Assembly: GCA_900313355.1 (NCBI GenBank)
Contig: OMQZ01000041.1
Span: 1 to 8,069 of the forward strand
Reading direction: 5' to 3'
Length of the DNA: 8,069 bases
Origin: an uncultured Rhodospirillaceae bacterium
Lineage (GTDB): Bacteria; Pseudomonadota; Alphaproteobacteria; RF32; CAG-239
The notes under the pieces: generated by a model
Told to the model about the DNA's origin: nothing
What the model saw: the letters and a program-made list of their open reading frames with translations, nothing else
Databases searched by the model: none
Part shown: piece after piece, positions 1 through 7,042 of the stretch
Position numbering within the stretch: position 1 is the stretch's first letter
Layout: every line of letters begins with the position of its first letter
Position numbers and translations under genes: made by a program

Positions 1-626
1 AATATGAAGAAGAAACAATCGGCGACGTCGCCGGTATAAAGTCCGTCACAATTAAAATTGTCGGCTACAATGCATACGGATGGCTGAAATCCGAAAGCGG
101 CGTTCACAGATTGGTACGTATTTCGCCGTTTGACAGCAACGCACGCAGACACACAAGTTTTGCTTCTGTTAACGTTTATCCCGTTATTGATGATGAAATT
201 CAAATTGATATCAATGAAGCTGACTGTCGCATCGATACATACCGTGCCTCAGGGGCAGGCGGTCAACACATAAACAAAACCGATTCCGCTGTCAGAATCA
301 CTCACATTCCGACAGGCATCGTTGTCCAAAGCCAAAGCCAGCGTTCCCAATTTCAAAACAGAGAAACCGCATGGAAAATGCTCAAAGCCCGTCTCTATGA
401 GATGGAGTTAAAAAAGCGCGCAGATGCGGCACAAGCTGAGCGTGACAATCAGGGCGACAACGGTTGGGGTTATCAAATACGTTCCTATGTTTTGCAGCCC
501 TATAAGCTCATTAAAGACCTTCGAACAGACGCTGAAACATCAGATGACAGAGCTGTCCTGGACGGTGACATAGACATTTTCTTATCTGCCTATCTTGCTC
601 ATATCGGAGAAAAAGGACAAGCCTGA
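1..626 (+). CDS. prfB: Peptide chain release factor 2 (RF2), 3' part; 5' end outside window
   Basis: This is the C-terminal part of the class I release factor that reads UGA and UAA stop codons and triggers peptide release on the ribosome. The reading frame is open from base 3 with no start, so the gene begins upstream. The RF2-specific SPF codon-recognition tripeptide is at 123-131, within [15 protein letters not shown]. The catalytic GGQ motif is at 258-266, within [19 protein letters not shown]. The RF2-type tail [11 protein letters not shown]...KDLRT...VLDGDID follows and ends in TGA at 624-626. SPF rather than the RF1-type PxT separates it from prfA. About 207 of the roughly 365 residues usual for RF2 are visible. 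The programmed frameshift found near the start of many prfB genes cannot be checked because that part is missing. The next gene starts one base after the stop, which suggests co-transcription. Confidence 0.97.
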   Translation, partial: YEEETIGDVAGIKSVTIKIVGYNAYGWLKSESGVHRLVRISPFDSNARRHTSFASVNVYPVIDDEIQIDINEADCRIDTYRASGAGGQHINKTDSAVRITHIPTGIVVQSQSQRSQFQNRETAWKMLKARLYEMELKKRADAAQAERDNQGDNGWGYQIRSYVLQPYKLIKDLRTDAETSDDRAVLDGDIDIFLSAYLAHIGEKGQA

Positions 627-627
627 T

Positions 628-3600
628 ATGAAAAAAGGATACATGATAAAAAAATGTTTAGATTATTTAGGCGTAACGCTCCTTCTTACGCTGCTTTATT
701 TTTTATGGATGCTTTATCACGGCCCCCTTTCCGTTCCATTCTTAAAACCATATATTATAGAAGCCCTAAACTCAGAACAAAACGAATACACCATGACCAT
801 CGGTGAAGTTAACCTTGAGCTTGTGCGTTCCATCCAACCGGTCAAAATTATCGCAAAAAATGTAACTCTTCGAAAAAACGACGACAATTTATCAATTAAA
901 ACACCAAAACTGTTTTTATCATTTAGCGTACGCGCCCTCCTAAATGGAATTATTGCGCCGAGCAGTATTAAGGTTAAAAACCCTACGGTTTCGATTTTCA
1001 CGACATACGGTCTTGAAAAAGATAAAGAAAATGAAATCAATCGCAAAAAAGCTGAGTTTTATTTTGAGTGGTTTGAAGATTTTTTAGAGCGTTTTAATTC
1101 TCCTGAAAAAATTTATCCCGAAAGCTATATTAACGACATCACTATCAACAACGCAAACATCGAATTTCATGAAGTCGATTTAGGGCATAAATGGCTCTTT
1201 TCAAATGCGAACCTCAACTTCAATCGAAATTTCACGAACCTTGAACTTTCTGCCGGCGGTGTGGTCGATTTAGATGAACGCATGGCAACACTGAACGCCT
1301 CAATTAATTATAATCCGTTAAAGCAAAAAATGATAATGGATTTAGGTTTTGCTGACATCGTTGTCTCTGACTTTATCCAAGAAATTGCCGGTGGAATTTC
1401 AAATGTTGACATACCTATTGAAGGTTCTGTTAAGGCTTATATCAATTTTGATGAAGTTCTGAAAAACATGTCAAATCTCTCGCACGGCATTGATAAATCC
1501 ATTGAGAAAATAGAATTTCAATTAAAAGGTGAAAATGGAAAAATCGGCTTTGCACATGATGAACACTTTGATTACCCGATTGATTCATTTGCCTTTGACG
1601 GCACAATTGACAGCTCCCTTGATTCGATTGAACTCAAAAAAGCGGAACTTATCAGCGGAAAACAAAAAGTAGAACTCGATTTTGCCATCTCCGGTTACCA
1701 GAAATACTTTTTTGAAAAATCTCTTGAAAACTTAAAAATCAGCTTAAACACAAAAATCGATAAATTTTTAATGGACGACCTTGCTCGTTTTTGGCCGAGA
1801 TATTATGCCGAACCTGCTTGGGAATGGTGCAAAGACGGCCTATACGGCGGAGAATACAAAAATGCTGAATTTGAATTCGCGTGGGCATATAACAAAAATC
1901 AAAAAGCCTTAACCCTCACAAAACTAAAAGGCAAAGCTGACATCGAAGACGGCACTGTTGATTATCTCGAAGGAATGCCCGAAGTCACAAGCGTTTACGG
2001 TCAAGCCTTATTTGATATCGGAACGATTGATATTTCTTTAGACAAAGGCATCTCCGGATCAATTATGCTCGACAAAGGGCGCGTTCGCCTTTATGATCTT
2101 GAAAAACAACATAACTTTATTGATATCCAAATTCAAGGCAATACAGATATTAAAAGCGCTTTGGACTATATCAATAATCCACCGCTTGAATTTGCCAAAG
2201 ACATTGGTATCAGCACAGAAAAAATCAAAGGCAACATTGACATTAATCTTGGTTTGAATTTTGAACTTTATCAAGACTTAAAACCCGAAGAAATAAAAGT
2301 CGACGTCAATGCAATATTGTCAGATGTTGTTCTTGAAAAAGTCTTCAATAATAAAGACCTTAAATCACAAAGAGCCACTTTAACGGTTGATGGCAAAGGC
2401 TTTAAAATTTCAGGTGAGGCCTCTTATGATGACATTCCCTTAAAATTTGATTTCAATCAAAGTTTTCACCCTCAAAAATACCAAAGCAGAGGCCGTTTTG
2501 AAGTAAAACTTGATGAAAACGTAAAACAAAAACTTGAATTATCAAATTCTTTATTATCCGAACCTTATATAAAAGGTTATGCTGATGTTTTAGCCGATTT
2601 AACCATTATCAACGATAAAAAAACGGAAATAGAAGTCAGCGCAAATCTTGACAATATGGCAATCGACTATGGTTTTGTGGGCTTCCTCAAACCTTTGAAA
2701 AAATCCGGCACGGCAAAAGCAAAACTTATTTTTGAAAATAACAAATTAACAAATATTCCCCATTTCAATTTGAGCCACAGCACTTTTTCACTTGATGGCA
2801 ATGTCAAATTAAACAAATCCGGAAAAATCAGTTTGATTGATATTGAAAAAATCAAAGGTCCTAAAACATCGGCAGCTGCTCAAATTGAATTTACCTATCA
2901 GCCGAAATATAAAATCAAAATCAACGTCAGCGGAAACGATTATGATTTAACCGAACTCTTCACAAAAAGGGAAAAGGACCAAAAAGAAAAAGCAAAGCTC
3001 TCATCACAAGACACGGATGATGATTTAACCTCTGTGCCTGATACCGAAATTTTCATTGTCGTGAACAGTCTCTGGACGAATGAAAAAACACCGATTAAAA
3101 ATTTTGCGGGAAGTGCTGTTTTGAAAAACGGAGTCGGCATTGAAGAAACACACCTTGTCGGCAACTATGGTTCTGATAAATCCATTAAAATCAACTTAGA
3201 CTACGCCCCGCGTCCTGATGGTCAATATTTCTTAAACATTGACAGTAACAATGCGGGAAGCACCTTGCGTGTTCTTCGTTTATATGAAAACATGAGCGGC
3301 GGCATATTAAAAATCGAAGCCAAGCGTGGTCTTGATAAAAACTTCATCGGACACGCTAAGATTCGTGATTTCAAGATTCAAAATACCCCGTTGCTCGCAA
3401 AATTTTTAAGTGTTGCATCTTTAAGCGGTATTCTGGATTTGCTCAAAGGAGATGGCTTGGTATTTTCTCATTTTGACGCCCCGTTTTCATATAAAAACAA
3501 AACCCTTAAAATCAATGATGCCAAAATGTTCGGAAACGTTATAGGTTTCACGGCAACCGGTTCTGTCAATCGTTTAACGCAAAACATCGACATAAAAGGA

Positions 3601-3810
3601 ATTGCCTCGCCAGCATATAGTTTAAATTCCATGGTCGGAAAAATTCCGTTTCTCGGAAAAGTCCTGGCTGGAAAAGATGGCACAATTTTCGCATTTGACT
3701 ACACGATTTCCGAAACCATCGATTCGCCAAAAATCAATATCAACCCTTTATCCATCCTTAGCCCTAATTCGGTTAAAGACTTATTTTCAGAGGCTATGAG
3801 CAATGATTAA
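628..3810 (+). CDS. YhdP/AsmA-like membrane-anchored protein, probable intermembrane lipid transfer protein
   Basis: A 1060-residue protein resembling the YhdP (DUF3971 / AsmA-like C-terminal) branch of the AsmA superfamily. Known members are inner-membrane-anchored, span the periplasm as long beta-groove rods and help carry phospholipids to the outer membrane. One hydrophobic helix at about residues 12-30 is followed by HGPLSVPFLKPYI, typical of this group's entry into the periplasmic part. The middle holds the DUF3971-like stretch WPRYYAEPAWEW (W389 onward) and GLYGGEYKNAEFEF. The C-terminal domain (about 920-1055) shows the family features SGILDLL, FSHFDAPFSY, PAYSLNS, GKIPFLGKVLAG and DSPKININPLSILSP. 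The ATG at 628 was chosen because the frame upstream offers only a TTG inside prfB, and an AGGA lies about 11 bases before it. An ATG at 643 is a possible later start. E. coli YhdP is somewhat longer (about 1266 residues). Assignment to the superfamily is firm; lipid transport is inferred from the family. Confidence 0.88.
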   Translation: MKKGYMIKKCLDYLGVTLLLTLLYFLWMLYHGPLSVPFLKPYIIEALNSEQNEYTMTIGEVNLELVRSIQPVKIIAKNVTLRKNDDNLSIKTPKLFLSFSVRALLNGIIAPSSIKVKNPTVSIFTTYGLEKDKENEINRKKAEFYFEWFEDFLERFNSPEKIYPESYINDITINNANIEFHEVDLGHKWLFSNANLNFNRNFTNLELSAGGVVDLDERMATLNASINYNPLKQKMIMDLGFADIVVSDFIQEIAGGISNVDIPIEGSVKAYINFDEVLKNMSNLSHGIDKSIEKIEFQLKGENGKIGFAHDEHFDYPIDSFAFDGTIDSSLDSIELKKAELISGKQKVELDFAISGYQKYFFEKSLENLKISLNTKIDKFLMDDLARFWPRYYAEPAWEWCKDGLYGGEYKNAEFEFAWAYNKNQKALTLTKLKGKADIEDGTVDYLEGMPEVTSVYGQALFDIGTIDISLDKGISGSIMLDKGRVRLYDLEKQHNFIDIQIQGNTDIKSALDYINNPPLEFAKDIGISTEKIKGNIDINLGLNFELYQDLKPEEIKVDVNAILSDVVLEKVFNNKDLKSQRATLTVDGKGFKISGEASYDDIPLKFDFNQSFHPQKYQSRGRFEVKLDENVKQKLELSNSLLSEPYIKGYADVLADLTIINDKKTEIEVSANLDNMAIDYGFVGFLKPLKKSGTAKAKLIFENNKLTNIPHFNLSHSTFSLDGNVKLNKSGKISLIDIEKIKGPKTSAAAQIEFTYQPKYKIKINVSGNDYDLTELFTKREKDQKEKAKLSSQDTDDDLTSVPDTEIFIVVNSLWTNEKTPIKNFAGSAVLKNGVGIEETHLVGNYGSDKSIKINLDYAPRPDGQYFLNIDSNNAGSTLRVLRLYENMSGGILKIEAKRGLDKNFIGHAKIRDFKIQNTPLLAKFLSVASLSGILDLLKGDGLVFSHFDAPFSYKNKTLKINDAKMFGNVIGFTATGSVNRLTQNIDIKGIASPAYSLNSMVGKIPFLGKVLAGKDGTIFAFDYTISETIDSPKININPLSILSPNSVKDLFSEAMSND

Positions 3811-4291
3811 TCCCTTAAAAATCTCTATCGATTATCATGGTGTTATCACCTCAAATCCGGCCTTTTTTAAAACTTTTAATCAGATTGCATTAAACAAAAA
3901 CATTGAGATTATCGTTTTAAGCGGCGCTCAATCCATTGACGTAAAATCCTATCTTGAAAAAAATCAAATTCCTTACAGTTGTGTTTGGTCTTTGCTTGAT
4001 TACTTTAAGCAAAGAAATCTGGTCTCATTTAATGATGACGGATCTTTTCATGTCGCAGATGACATTTGGGACAAAGCAAAAGCAAGATACTGCAAAAAAC
4101 AAAACATTAATTTACACATAGATGATTCAATGCTTTACGGGCTATATTTTCAAACACCTTTTTGCCTGTATGCACCGAGCATTCAAAAATGTCAAATCCT
4201 AAAGAAAAACATACCGATTGACTTCAACCAATCAGCACAAAAAGTTTTAGATGATATGATAAAAGCTCTTGAAAACCTCAGTTCAAAATAA
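3803..4291 (+). CDS. Small HAD-like hydrolase fold protein with an altered motif I
   Basis: A 162-residue cytoplasmic protein with the layout of a haloacid dehalogenase-like fold. Motif I is ISIDYHGVIT with D10 as the likely nucleophile. Motif II is the strand IEIIVLSG ending at S40. Lysines K91/K93 in WDKAKARY could serve as motif III. Motif IV is NLHIDDS with D107 and D108. The fold has little room for a cap, so it would be a small minimal member. The usual second aspartate of motif I (DxD), which acts as general acid/base in phosphatases, is histidine here (H12), so phosphatase activity is uncertain. No specific substrate can be named. The ATG at 3803 overlaps the stop of the YhdP-like gene by 8 bases, with AGAGG about 9 bases upstream of the start; this implies translational coupling. 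Its 3' end overlaps the convergent apaG-like gene by 14 bases. Confidence 0.72.
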   Translation: MINPLKISIDYHGVITSNPAFFKTFNQIALNKNIEIIVLSGAQSIDVKSYLEKNQIPYSCVWSLLDYFKQRNLVSFNDDGSFHVADDIWDKAKARYCKKQNINLHIDDSMLYGLYFQTPFCLYAPSIQKCQILKKNIPIDFNQSAQKVLDDMIKALENLSSK

Positions 4292-4673
4292 AACGATTTA
4301 CCTGATTTGAAAACAGTTCAAGTGCCGGCAGGGCAATGTCCTCAACCTGATTATTCTTCTCTTTAACGATTCGGCAACTGCCATATAAAACTGCAGACCC
4401 CGCAAACGCCGGTGCGACATTTTCAAATTCAAAATATTCCCCCGGATTAAGCTCCGGCAACTCTCCCTTAAAACCAAAACCGAAATCAAAATAACGGTTT
4501 CCCTGATCATCGGTAATGTTAAAATTTTTGGAAAGCAACTGAATTTTATCATTTGAATTGTTTTCTATGCGCATATAATAACCGCACAATCCGCTGTCGT
4601 CTTCCATCATGGCTTGACAAGCAGAAATCACGATATCGTGCGTATCAGAAGTTACAAAATCAGGCTCAAACAT
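4278..4673 (-). CDS. apaG: ApaG-like protein (ApaG/F-box-associated beta-sandwich domain)
   Basis: A 131-residue protein with the fold pattern of ApaG, a single fibronectin-III-like beta sandwich, close to the usual ~125 residues. Visible family features are CGYYMRIENNSNDKIQLLSKNFNITDDQGN (about residues 30-59), the turn ELNPGEYFEF (74-83) and the closing strand IALPALEL (113-120). These line up with the ApaG pattern of Y-x-I-x-I-x-N, QLLxRxWxITDxxG, LxPGExFxY and IPxFxL. The usual GxGVVGxxP segment is replaced by FGFGFKGELP, so this is a divergent member. The biochemical role of bacterial ApaG is unsettled; the historic cobalt/magnesium link is weak. The ATG is at 4673-4671 on the minus strand, with AAGGA (4685-4689) 11 bases upstream. 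It is the only minus-strand gene, divergent from the methyltransferase gene and sharing its upstream region, where a CtrA box lies 27 bp before the start. Confidence 0.72.
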   Translation of the reverse strand: MFEPDFVTSDTHDIVISACQAMMEDDSGLCGYYMRIENNSNDKIQLLSKNFNITDDQGNRYFDFGFGFKGELPELNPGEYFEFENVAPAFAGSAVLYGSCRIVKEKNNQVEDIALPALELFSNQVNRFILN

Positions 4674-4699
4674 ATCAAAAAAATTCCTTCGTTTTCATG

Positions 4700-4715
4700 T
4701 TAACTATTGATTAAC
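4700..4715. promoter_or_regulatory. Candidate CtrA binding site (TTAA-N7-TTAAC)
   Basis: The sequence TTAACTATTGATTAAC matches the full alphaproteobacterial CtrA consensus TTAA-N7-TTAAC with no mismatch. With the preceding G (4699) it forms GTTAA-N7-TTAAC, so it reads as a full site on both strands. It lies 27 bp upstream of the apaG-like start codon and about 110 bp upstream of the methyltransferase start. In Caulobacter and relatives CtrA both activates and represses cell-cycle promoters. Binding here is inference from the motif; an unrelated palindromic operator is the alternative. Confidence 0.5.
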
Positions 4716-4744
4716 TTTTTCTGATTCGCAAGCCTGCTTTTCGT

Positions 4745-4765
4745 TTGTTCACAAATTTATGCACA
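4745..4765 (+). promoter_or_regulatory. Pair of DnaA-box-like 9-mers
   Basis: TTATGCACA at 4757-4765 fits the DnaA box consensus TTATNCACA exactly. TTGTTCACA at 4745-4753 differs at one position (A to G at the third base). They are in the same orientation, 12 bp apart, both on the plus strand, and are followed by an AT-rich stretch. DnaA is also a transcription regulator in alphaproteobacteria, so regulation of the flanking genes is possible. Two 9-mers in AT-rich DNA can arise by chance, hence the low confidence. Confidence 0.35.
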
Positions 4766-4824
4766 AATATTTATTTCACCTAATTTTAACCTCTTAAAAC
4801 TAGAATTTTTATTCAGAGGGAACA

Positions 4825-5571
4825 ATGATTGAAATAACAAACGACTATTTGCTTGATAAAAGAATTAAAATGTTTCAAAGCGATTCGACCTATAAAACAT
4901 CATCAGATGCTGTTCTGGTTTCATCGCTTTTGCATCAAATAAAAGACGATTCTAAAATCCTAGACGTCGGCTCCGGAACAGGAGGAATTTCTTTATGTTT
5001 GGCTCACAGATTTCCGTGCGCCAAAATAACCGGATTCGAAATCCAAAAAGAGCTTGTCGAACTCTCAAACATGAGTGCTAAAACAAATGATTTTAAAAAT
5101 CTCGAATATCTCTTGTGCGACATCAAAGAAAAAAAAATTCCTTACCCTGCCGGCTCATTTGATCATGTCATCACAAATCCCCCTTATTCAAAAAGCGGTT
5201 CAAAATCGCCCAATCAAAGCAAAGCTTTAGCTCACAATCAACAGGACATCACTCTTGAACAATGGCTTAAATTTTGCTTAAAAATGCTAAAACCATACGG
5301 CATGCTCTACTTAATTCACCGCGCCGAAGCCTTAGATGAAATTTTATCGATTCTTTATAAAAAAGCCGGAAACATCCGCCTTATCCCGATTTATTCAAAG
5401 CAAAACCAAACGGCAAAACGTATCATGTTAATTGCCCAAAAAGATTCCAAAACGCCCTTAAAAATTTTGCCTCCTTTAATTATCCATCAAAACACAACAT
5501 ATAGCAAAGAGGCTCAGCAAATTTTACGCGGCGGAAAATCTTTTTTTGAAATTGACAACACTGAAACTTAA
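4825..5571 (+). CDS. trmN6: TrmN6-like N6-adenine methyltransferase (COG4123 type)
   Basis: A 248-residue class I SAM-dependent methyltransferase resembling TrmN6/YfiC, which methylates N6 of A37 in tRNA1(Val). The N-terminus LLDKRIKMFQSDSTYKTSSDAVLVSS matches the family's LLxGRvxLxQxxxGYRxxxDaVLLAA pattern. SAM motif I is LDVGSGTGGISLCLA (residues 46-60), and the acidic residue after strand 2 is E72 in GFEIQ. The catalytic NPPY motif is at 118-121, the signature of methylation on a planar amino group. The family tail PPLIIHQNTTYSKEAQQILRGG is at 216-237. Length is normal. The ATG is preceded by AGAGGG with a 4-base spacer. A 41-base gap separates it from the LprI-like gene, so it is likely the first gene of the rightward block. 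Substrate identity is inferred; related COG4123 enzymes could modify other RNAs or proteins. Confidence 0.85.
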   Translation: MIEITNDYLLDKRIKMFQSDSTYKTSSDAVLVSSLLHQIKDDSKILDVGSGTGGISLCLAHRFPCAKITGFEIQKELVELSNMSAKTNDFKNLEYLLCDIKEKKIPYPAGSFDHVITNPPYSKSGSKSPNQSKALAHNQQDITLEQWLKFCLKMLKPYGMLYLIHRAEALDEILSILYKKAGNIRLIPIYSKQNQTAKRIMLIAQKDSKTPLKILPPLIIHQNTTYSKEAQQILRGGKSFFEIDNTET

Positions 5572-5601
5572 ATCTAAAATAGTAACAACTTTTGTTTCCA
5601 T

Positions 5602-5606
5602 AGGAG
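5602..5606 (+). promoter_or_regulatory. Ribosome binding site that fixes the LprI-like start
   Basis: AGGAG lies 6 bases before the ATG at 5613. A TTG codon directly before this ATG (5610) is in frame but would leave only 3 bases of spacing, so the ATG is preferred. Confidence 0.7.
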
Positions 5607-5612
5607 AATTTG

Positions 5613-6062
5613 ATGTCTAAAAAATCTTTAGTGATACTGGCATTTTTGATTGCACCTCGCATGGCTTTAGCAACTCCGGAATATGATGCCTGCTACCAAA
5701 AAGCACAAAATGATGATCAGGTTGCATTATGCATGAAGGCTGAAACGCTTCGCTTAATGAAATCCATACAAGAAGCATATATCAATGTTTCAAAACACGA
5801 GCAAACAGCTTCGTGGAACAAAGGCAACGGCCTTATTTCCGGAAACCTAAAAGATATGTATGACAGTTGGCTCAACTACAGAAACAAATATTGTTCCCTG
5901 TTTACGCTTGCCTCCGAACATATGTTCGGAACTGAAAGTTTTGATCAGGAACGCTGTTTGCTGAACATGACAAATGATCACTTGGAATTAATGAAAACCA
6001 TTTTGATTAATGCCAGCACCGGCGGTGATGAACACATGCACGAAAACGGTGAAGCGGAGTAA
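5613..6062 (+). CDS. Secreted LprI/DUF1311-like four-cysteine protein
   Basis: A 149-residue exported protein. Residues 1-20 (MSKKSLVILAFLIAPRMALA) form a signal peptide with a likely cut after ALA. The mature part has C27, C40, C94 and C115, probably two disulfides. The layout YDAC...ALC...IQEAYINV...W-x-x-YR-x-x-YC (W86, Y89, R90, C94)...ERCLLNMTNDHLELM matches the LprI N-terminal (DUF1311) domain: an early C-x(n)-C pair, a helix with W..YR...C, and a last Cys before a helix. Some family members inhibit lysozyme, but most have no known role, so a specific function is not claimed. It ends in an acidic tail (GEAE). The next gene starts 4 bases after its stop, placing it in the same operon as the MCE proteins and suggesting a periplasmic role linked to envelope upkeep. 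Confidence 0.7.
   Translation: MSKKSLVILAFLIAPRMALATPEYDACYQKAQNDDQVALCMKAETLRLMKSIQEAYINVSKHEQTASWNKGNGLISGNLKDMYDSWLNYRNKYCSLFTLASEHMFGTESFDQERCLLNMTNDHLELMKTILINASTGGDEHMHENGEAE
6055..6059 (+). promoter_or_regulatory. Ribosome binding site supporting a GTG start
   Basis: CGGAG at the very end of the LprI-like gene lies 7 bases before GTG 6067. This supports GTG 6067 as the start of the first MCE gene, giving MSNEFTREEKK followed by a membrane helix. The upstream ATG at 6028 lies inside the previous gene and would add a short Thr/Lys-rich stretch without family features. Confidence 0.6.
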
Positions 6063-6066
6063 GACT

Positions 6067-6591
6067 GTGTCAAACGAATTTACACGCGAAGAAAAAAAAG
6101 CCTTTAGTTTTGGTTTGTTTGCTTTTTTAACTTTCATTGTTTTGTTCGTCATAATGGCTTTTTCCAAAGACGGCTACAAACATGTGGATGAAAACTTTTA
6201 TTACCTTAAAGCAAGCTTCGGACGCACAGACGGACTGCTTGTCGGTGACAGTGTCCGTATGGCAGGCATTGATATCGGTCGTGTGGTTGATGCTCACCTT
6301 GACGAACAATATAATGCTGTCCTAAATCTTGAAATCAAAGAAGGTATATTAATTCCTGATGACAGCAGCGCATCTATCGTCAGCTCAAGCATTATGGGAA
6401 AAAAATACATTGAAATAGAACCGGGCGGTTCCGAAGAATTTCTCAAAAACAACGATGAGTTCAGCTACACACAAGATGCGATGGTCCTCCAAGAATTGCT
6501 TGACCGCATTATTTCGCTCGCAAAATCAAAAAAGAAAAAGAACACACAAAATATTGAAGAAGAAAATTTAGGAGATCAAAACGATGAATAA
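6067..6591 (+). CDS. MlaD-like MCE domain protein (first of a tandem pair)
   Basis: A 174-residue protein with a cytoplasmic N-terminus (SNEFTREEKK), one membrane helix at about 13-32 and an MCE domain at about 43-121. Domain features are ASFGRTDGLLVGDSVRMAGIDIGRV (49-73) and SSIMGKKYIEIEPGG (107-121). They match the MCE pattern F...GL..G..V...G..IG.V and ....G..YI.LEPG. MlaD-type proteins form hexameric rings that pass phospholipids between the inner-membrane MlaFE transporter and periplasmic partners. The post-domain helix QDAMVLQELLDRII resembles the MlaD C-terminal region. The last ~20 residues (KSKKKKNTQNIEEENLGDQNDE) are highly charged and unlike the second copy. The start is taken as GTG. 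The gene overlaps the second MCE gene by 8 bases. MlaF and MlaE are not in the window. Family assignment is firm; membership of a Mla transporter is inferred. Confidence 0.85.
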   Translation: MSNEFTREEKKAFSFGLFAFLTFIVLFVIMAFSKDGYKHVDENFYYLKASFGRTDGLLVGDSVRMAGIDIGRVVDAHLDEQYNAVLNLEIKEGILIPDDSSASIVSSSIMGKKYIEIEPGGSEEFLKNNDEFSYTQDAMVLQELLDRIISLAKSKKKKNTQNIEEENLGDQNDE

Positions 6592-7042
6592 AAAACCTGT
6601 CGAAACAATTATGGGTATAGTTGTCTTATTGGTTGCTTTTCTGTTTTTAGTTTTTGCATATCGCGTATCTGACTTACAGGTTGTTAAAGGATATGAAATT
6701 AACGCGAAGTTCTTAAAAGTCGGTGGCTTAAATGTCGGCTCCGATGTCCGCATCAACGGCATCAAAATCGGTACTGTCACAGCCCAAAAACTTTCGCCTG
6801 ACGACTACATGGTCAATGTTGTTTTGAGTATTTCGCCAAACATCAAACTCCCTGTTGACAGCTCTGTTTCCATCACAAACGATGGTTTAATGGGCAACAA
6901 ATTTGTTAAAATCGAACCCGGAAAATCAAGATCATTTCTCCAAAACGGCGATTCGATTGATGACACAAAAGACTTCAAAACGCTTGAAGACATGGTTGGT
7001 GAAATTATCTTCATGGTAACGGGGGACGAAAATGAAAAATAA
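6584..7042 (+). CDS. mlaD: MlaD-like MCE domain protein (second of a tandem pair)
   Basis: A 152-residue protein with the standard short MlaD layout. The N-terminus KPVETIMGIVVLLVAFLFLVFAY gives one membrane helix (about 8-27). The MCE domain (about 36-114) contains AKFLKVGGLNVGSDVRINGIKIGTV (41-65) and NDGLMGNKFVKIEPG (99-113). A C-terminal helix, TLEDMVGEIIFMVTGD, matches the usual alphaproteobacterial MlaD end. Of the two copies this is closer to the canonical MlaD in its N-terminal anchor and length. The ATG overlaps the end of the first MCE gene by 8 bases and has AGGAG (6570-6574) 9 bases upstream. Its stop overlaps the DUF2155 gene start by 11 bases. The two MCE proteins are clearly divergent, so this is an old duplication or two subfamilies. 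They could form separate or mixed rings. Confidence 0.88.
   Translation: MNKKPVETIMGIVVLLVAFLFLVFAYRVSDLQVVKGYEINAKFLKVGGLNVGSDVRINGIKIGTVTAQKLSPDDYMVNVVLSISPNIKLPVDSSVSITNDGLMGNKFVKIEPGKSRSFLQNGDSIDDTKDFKTLEDMVGEIIFMVTGDENEK

Larger units (their letters stand above)
4674..4824. promoter_or_regulatory. Divergent intergenic regulatory region between the apaG-like and trmN6-like genes
   Basis: A 151-bp AT-rich region that must hold the promoters for the leftward apaG-like gene and the rightward trmN6-to-DUF2155 block. From left to right it contains a palindromic CtrA-type box (4700-4715), a GANTC site (GATTC, 4723-4727, a possible CcrM methylation site but common by chance), and two DnaA-box-like sequences (4745-4753 and 4757-4765). 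A TAGAAT hexamer at 4801-4806 resembles a -10 element, but no good -35 lies at proper spacing, so no promoter is fixed. The region ends with a strong ribosome binding site, AGAGGG (4815-4820), for the methyltransferase gene. Confidence 0.6.

Noticed and set aside
595..627. TTG start at 595 for the YhdP-like protein
   Set aside because: It lies inside prfB and would add 11 charged residues ahead of the membrane anchor. The ATG at 628 has a suitable upstream AGGA and fits the family N-terminus.
717..3683. Several minus-strand open frames of 60-110 codons inside the YhdP-like gene
   Set aside because: They are antisense shadows of a convincing long gene, with no family features or start signals.
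4298..4552. Second minus-strand frame within the apaG-like gene
   Set aside because: Its translation is rich in Arg and Ile with no known pattern, while the other frame matches the ApaG fold.
4723..4727. GANTC (CcrM) site as a regulatory signal
   Set aside because: GATTC occurs many times in the window, including inside genes, so one copy in the intergenic region carries little weight.
4801..4806. Sigma-70 promoter using TAGAAT as the -10
   Set aside because: No acceptable -35 lies 16-18 bases upstream, and the resulting transcript would begin at the ribosome binding site. Left unannotated.
6010..6066. Longer N-terminus for the first MCE protein (start at 6010 or ATG 6028)
   Set aside because: The extra residues overlap the end of the LprI-like gene and resemble nothing in MCE proteins. 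The GTG at 6067 has CGGAG 7 bases upstream.
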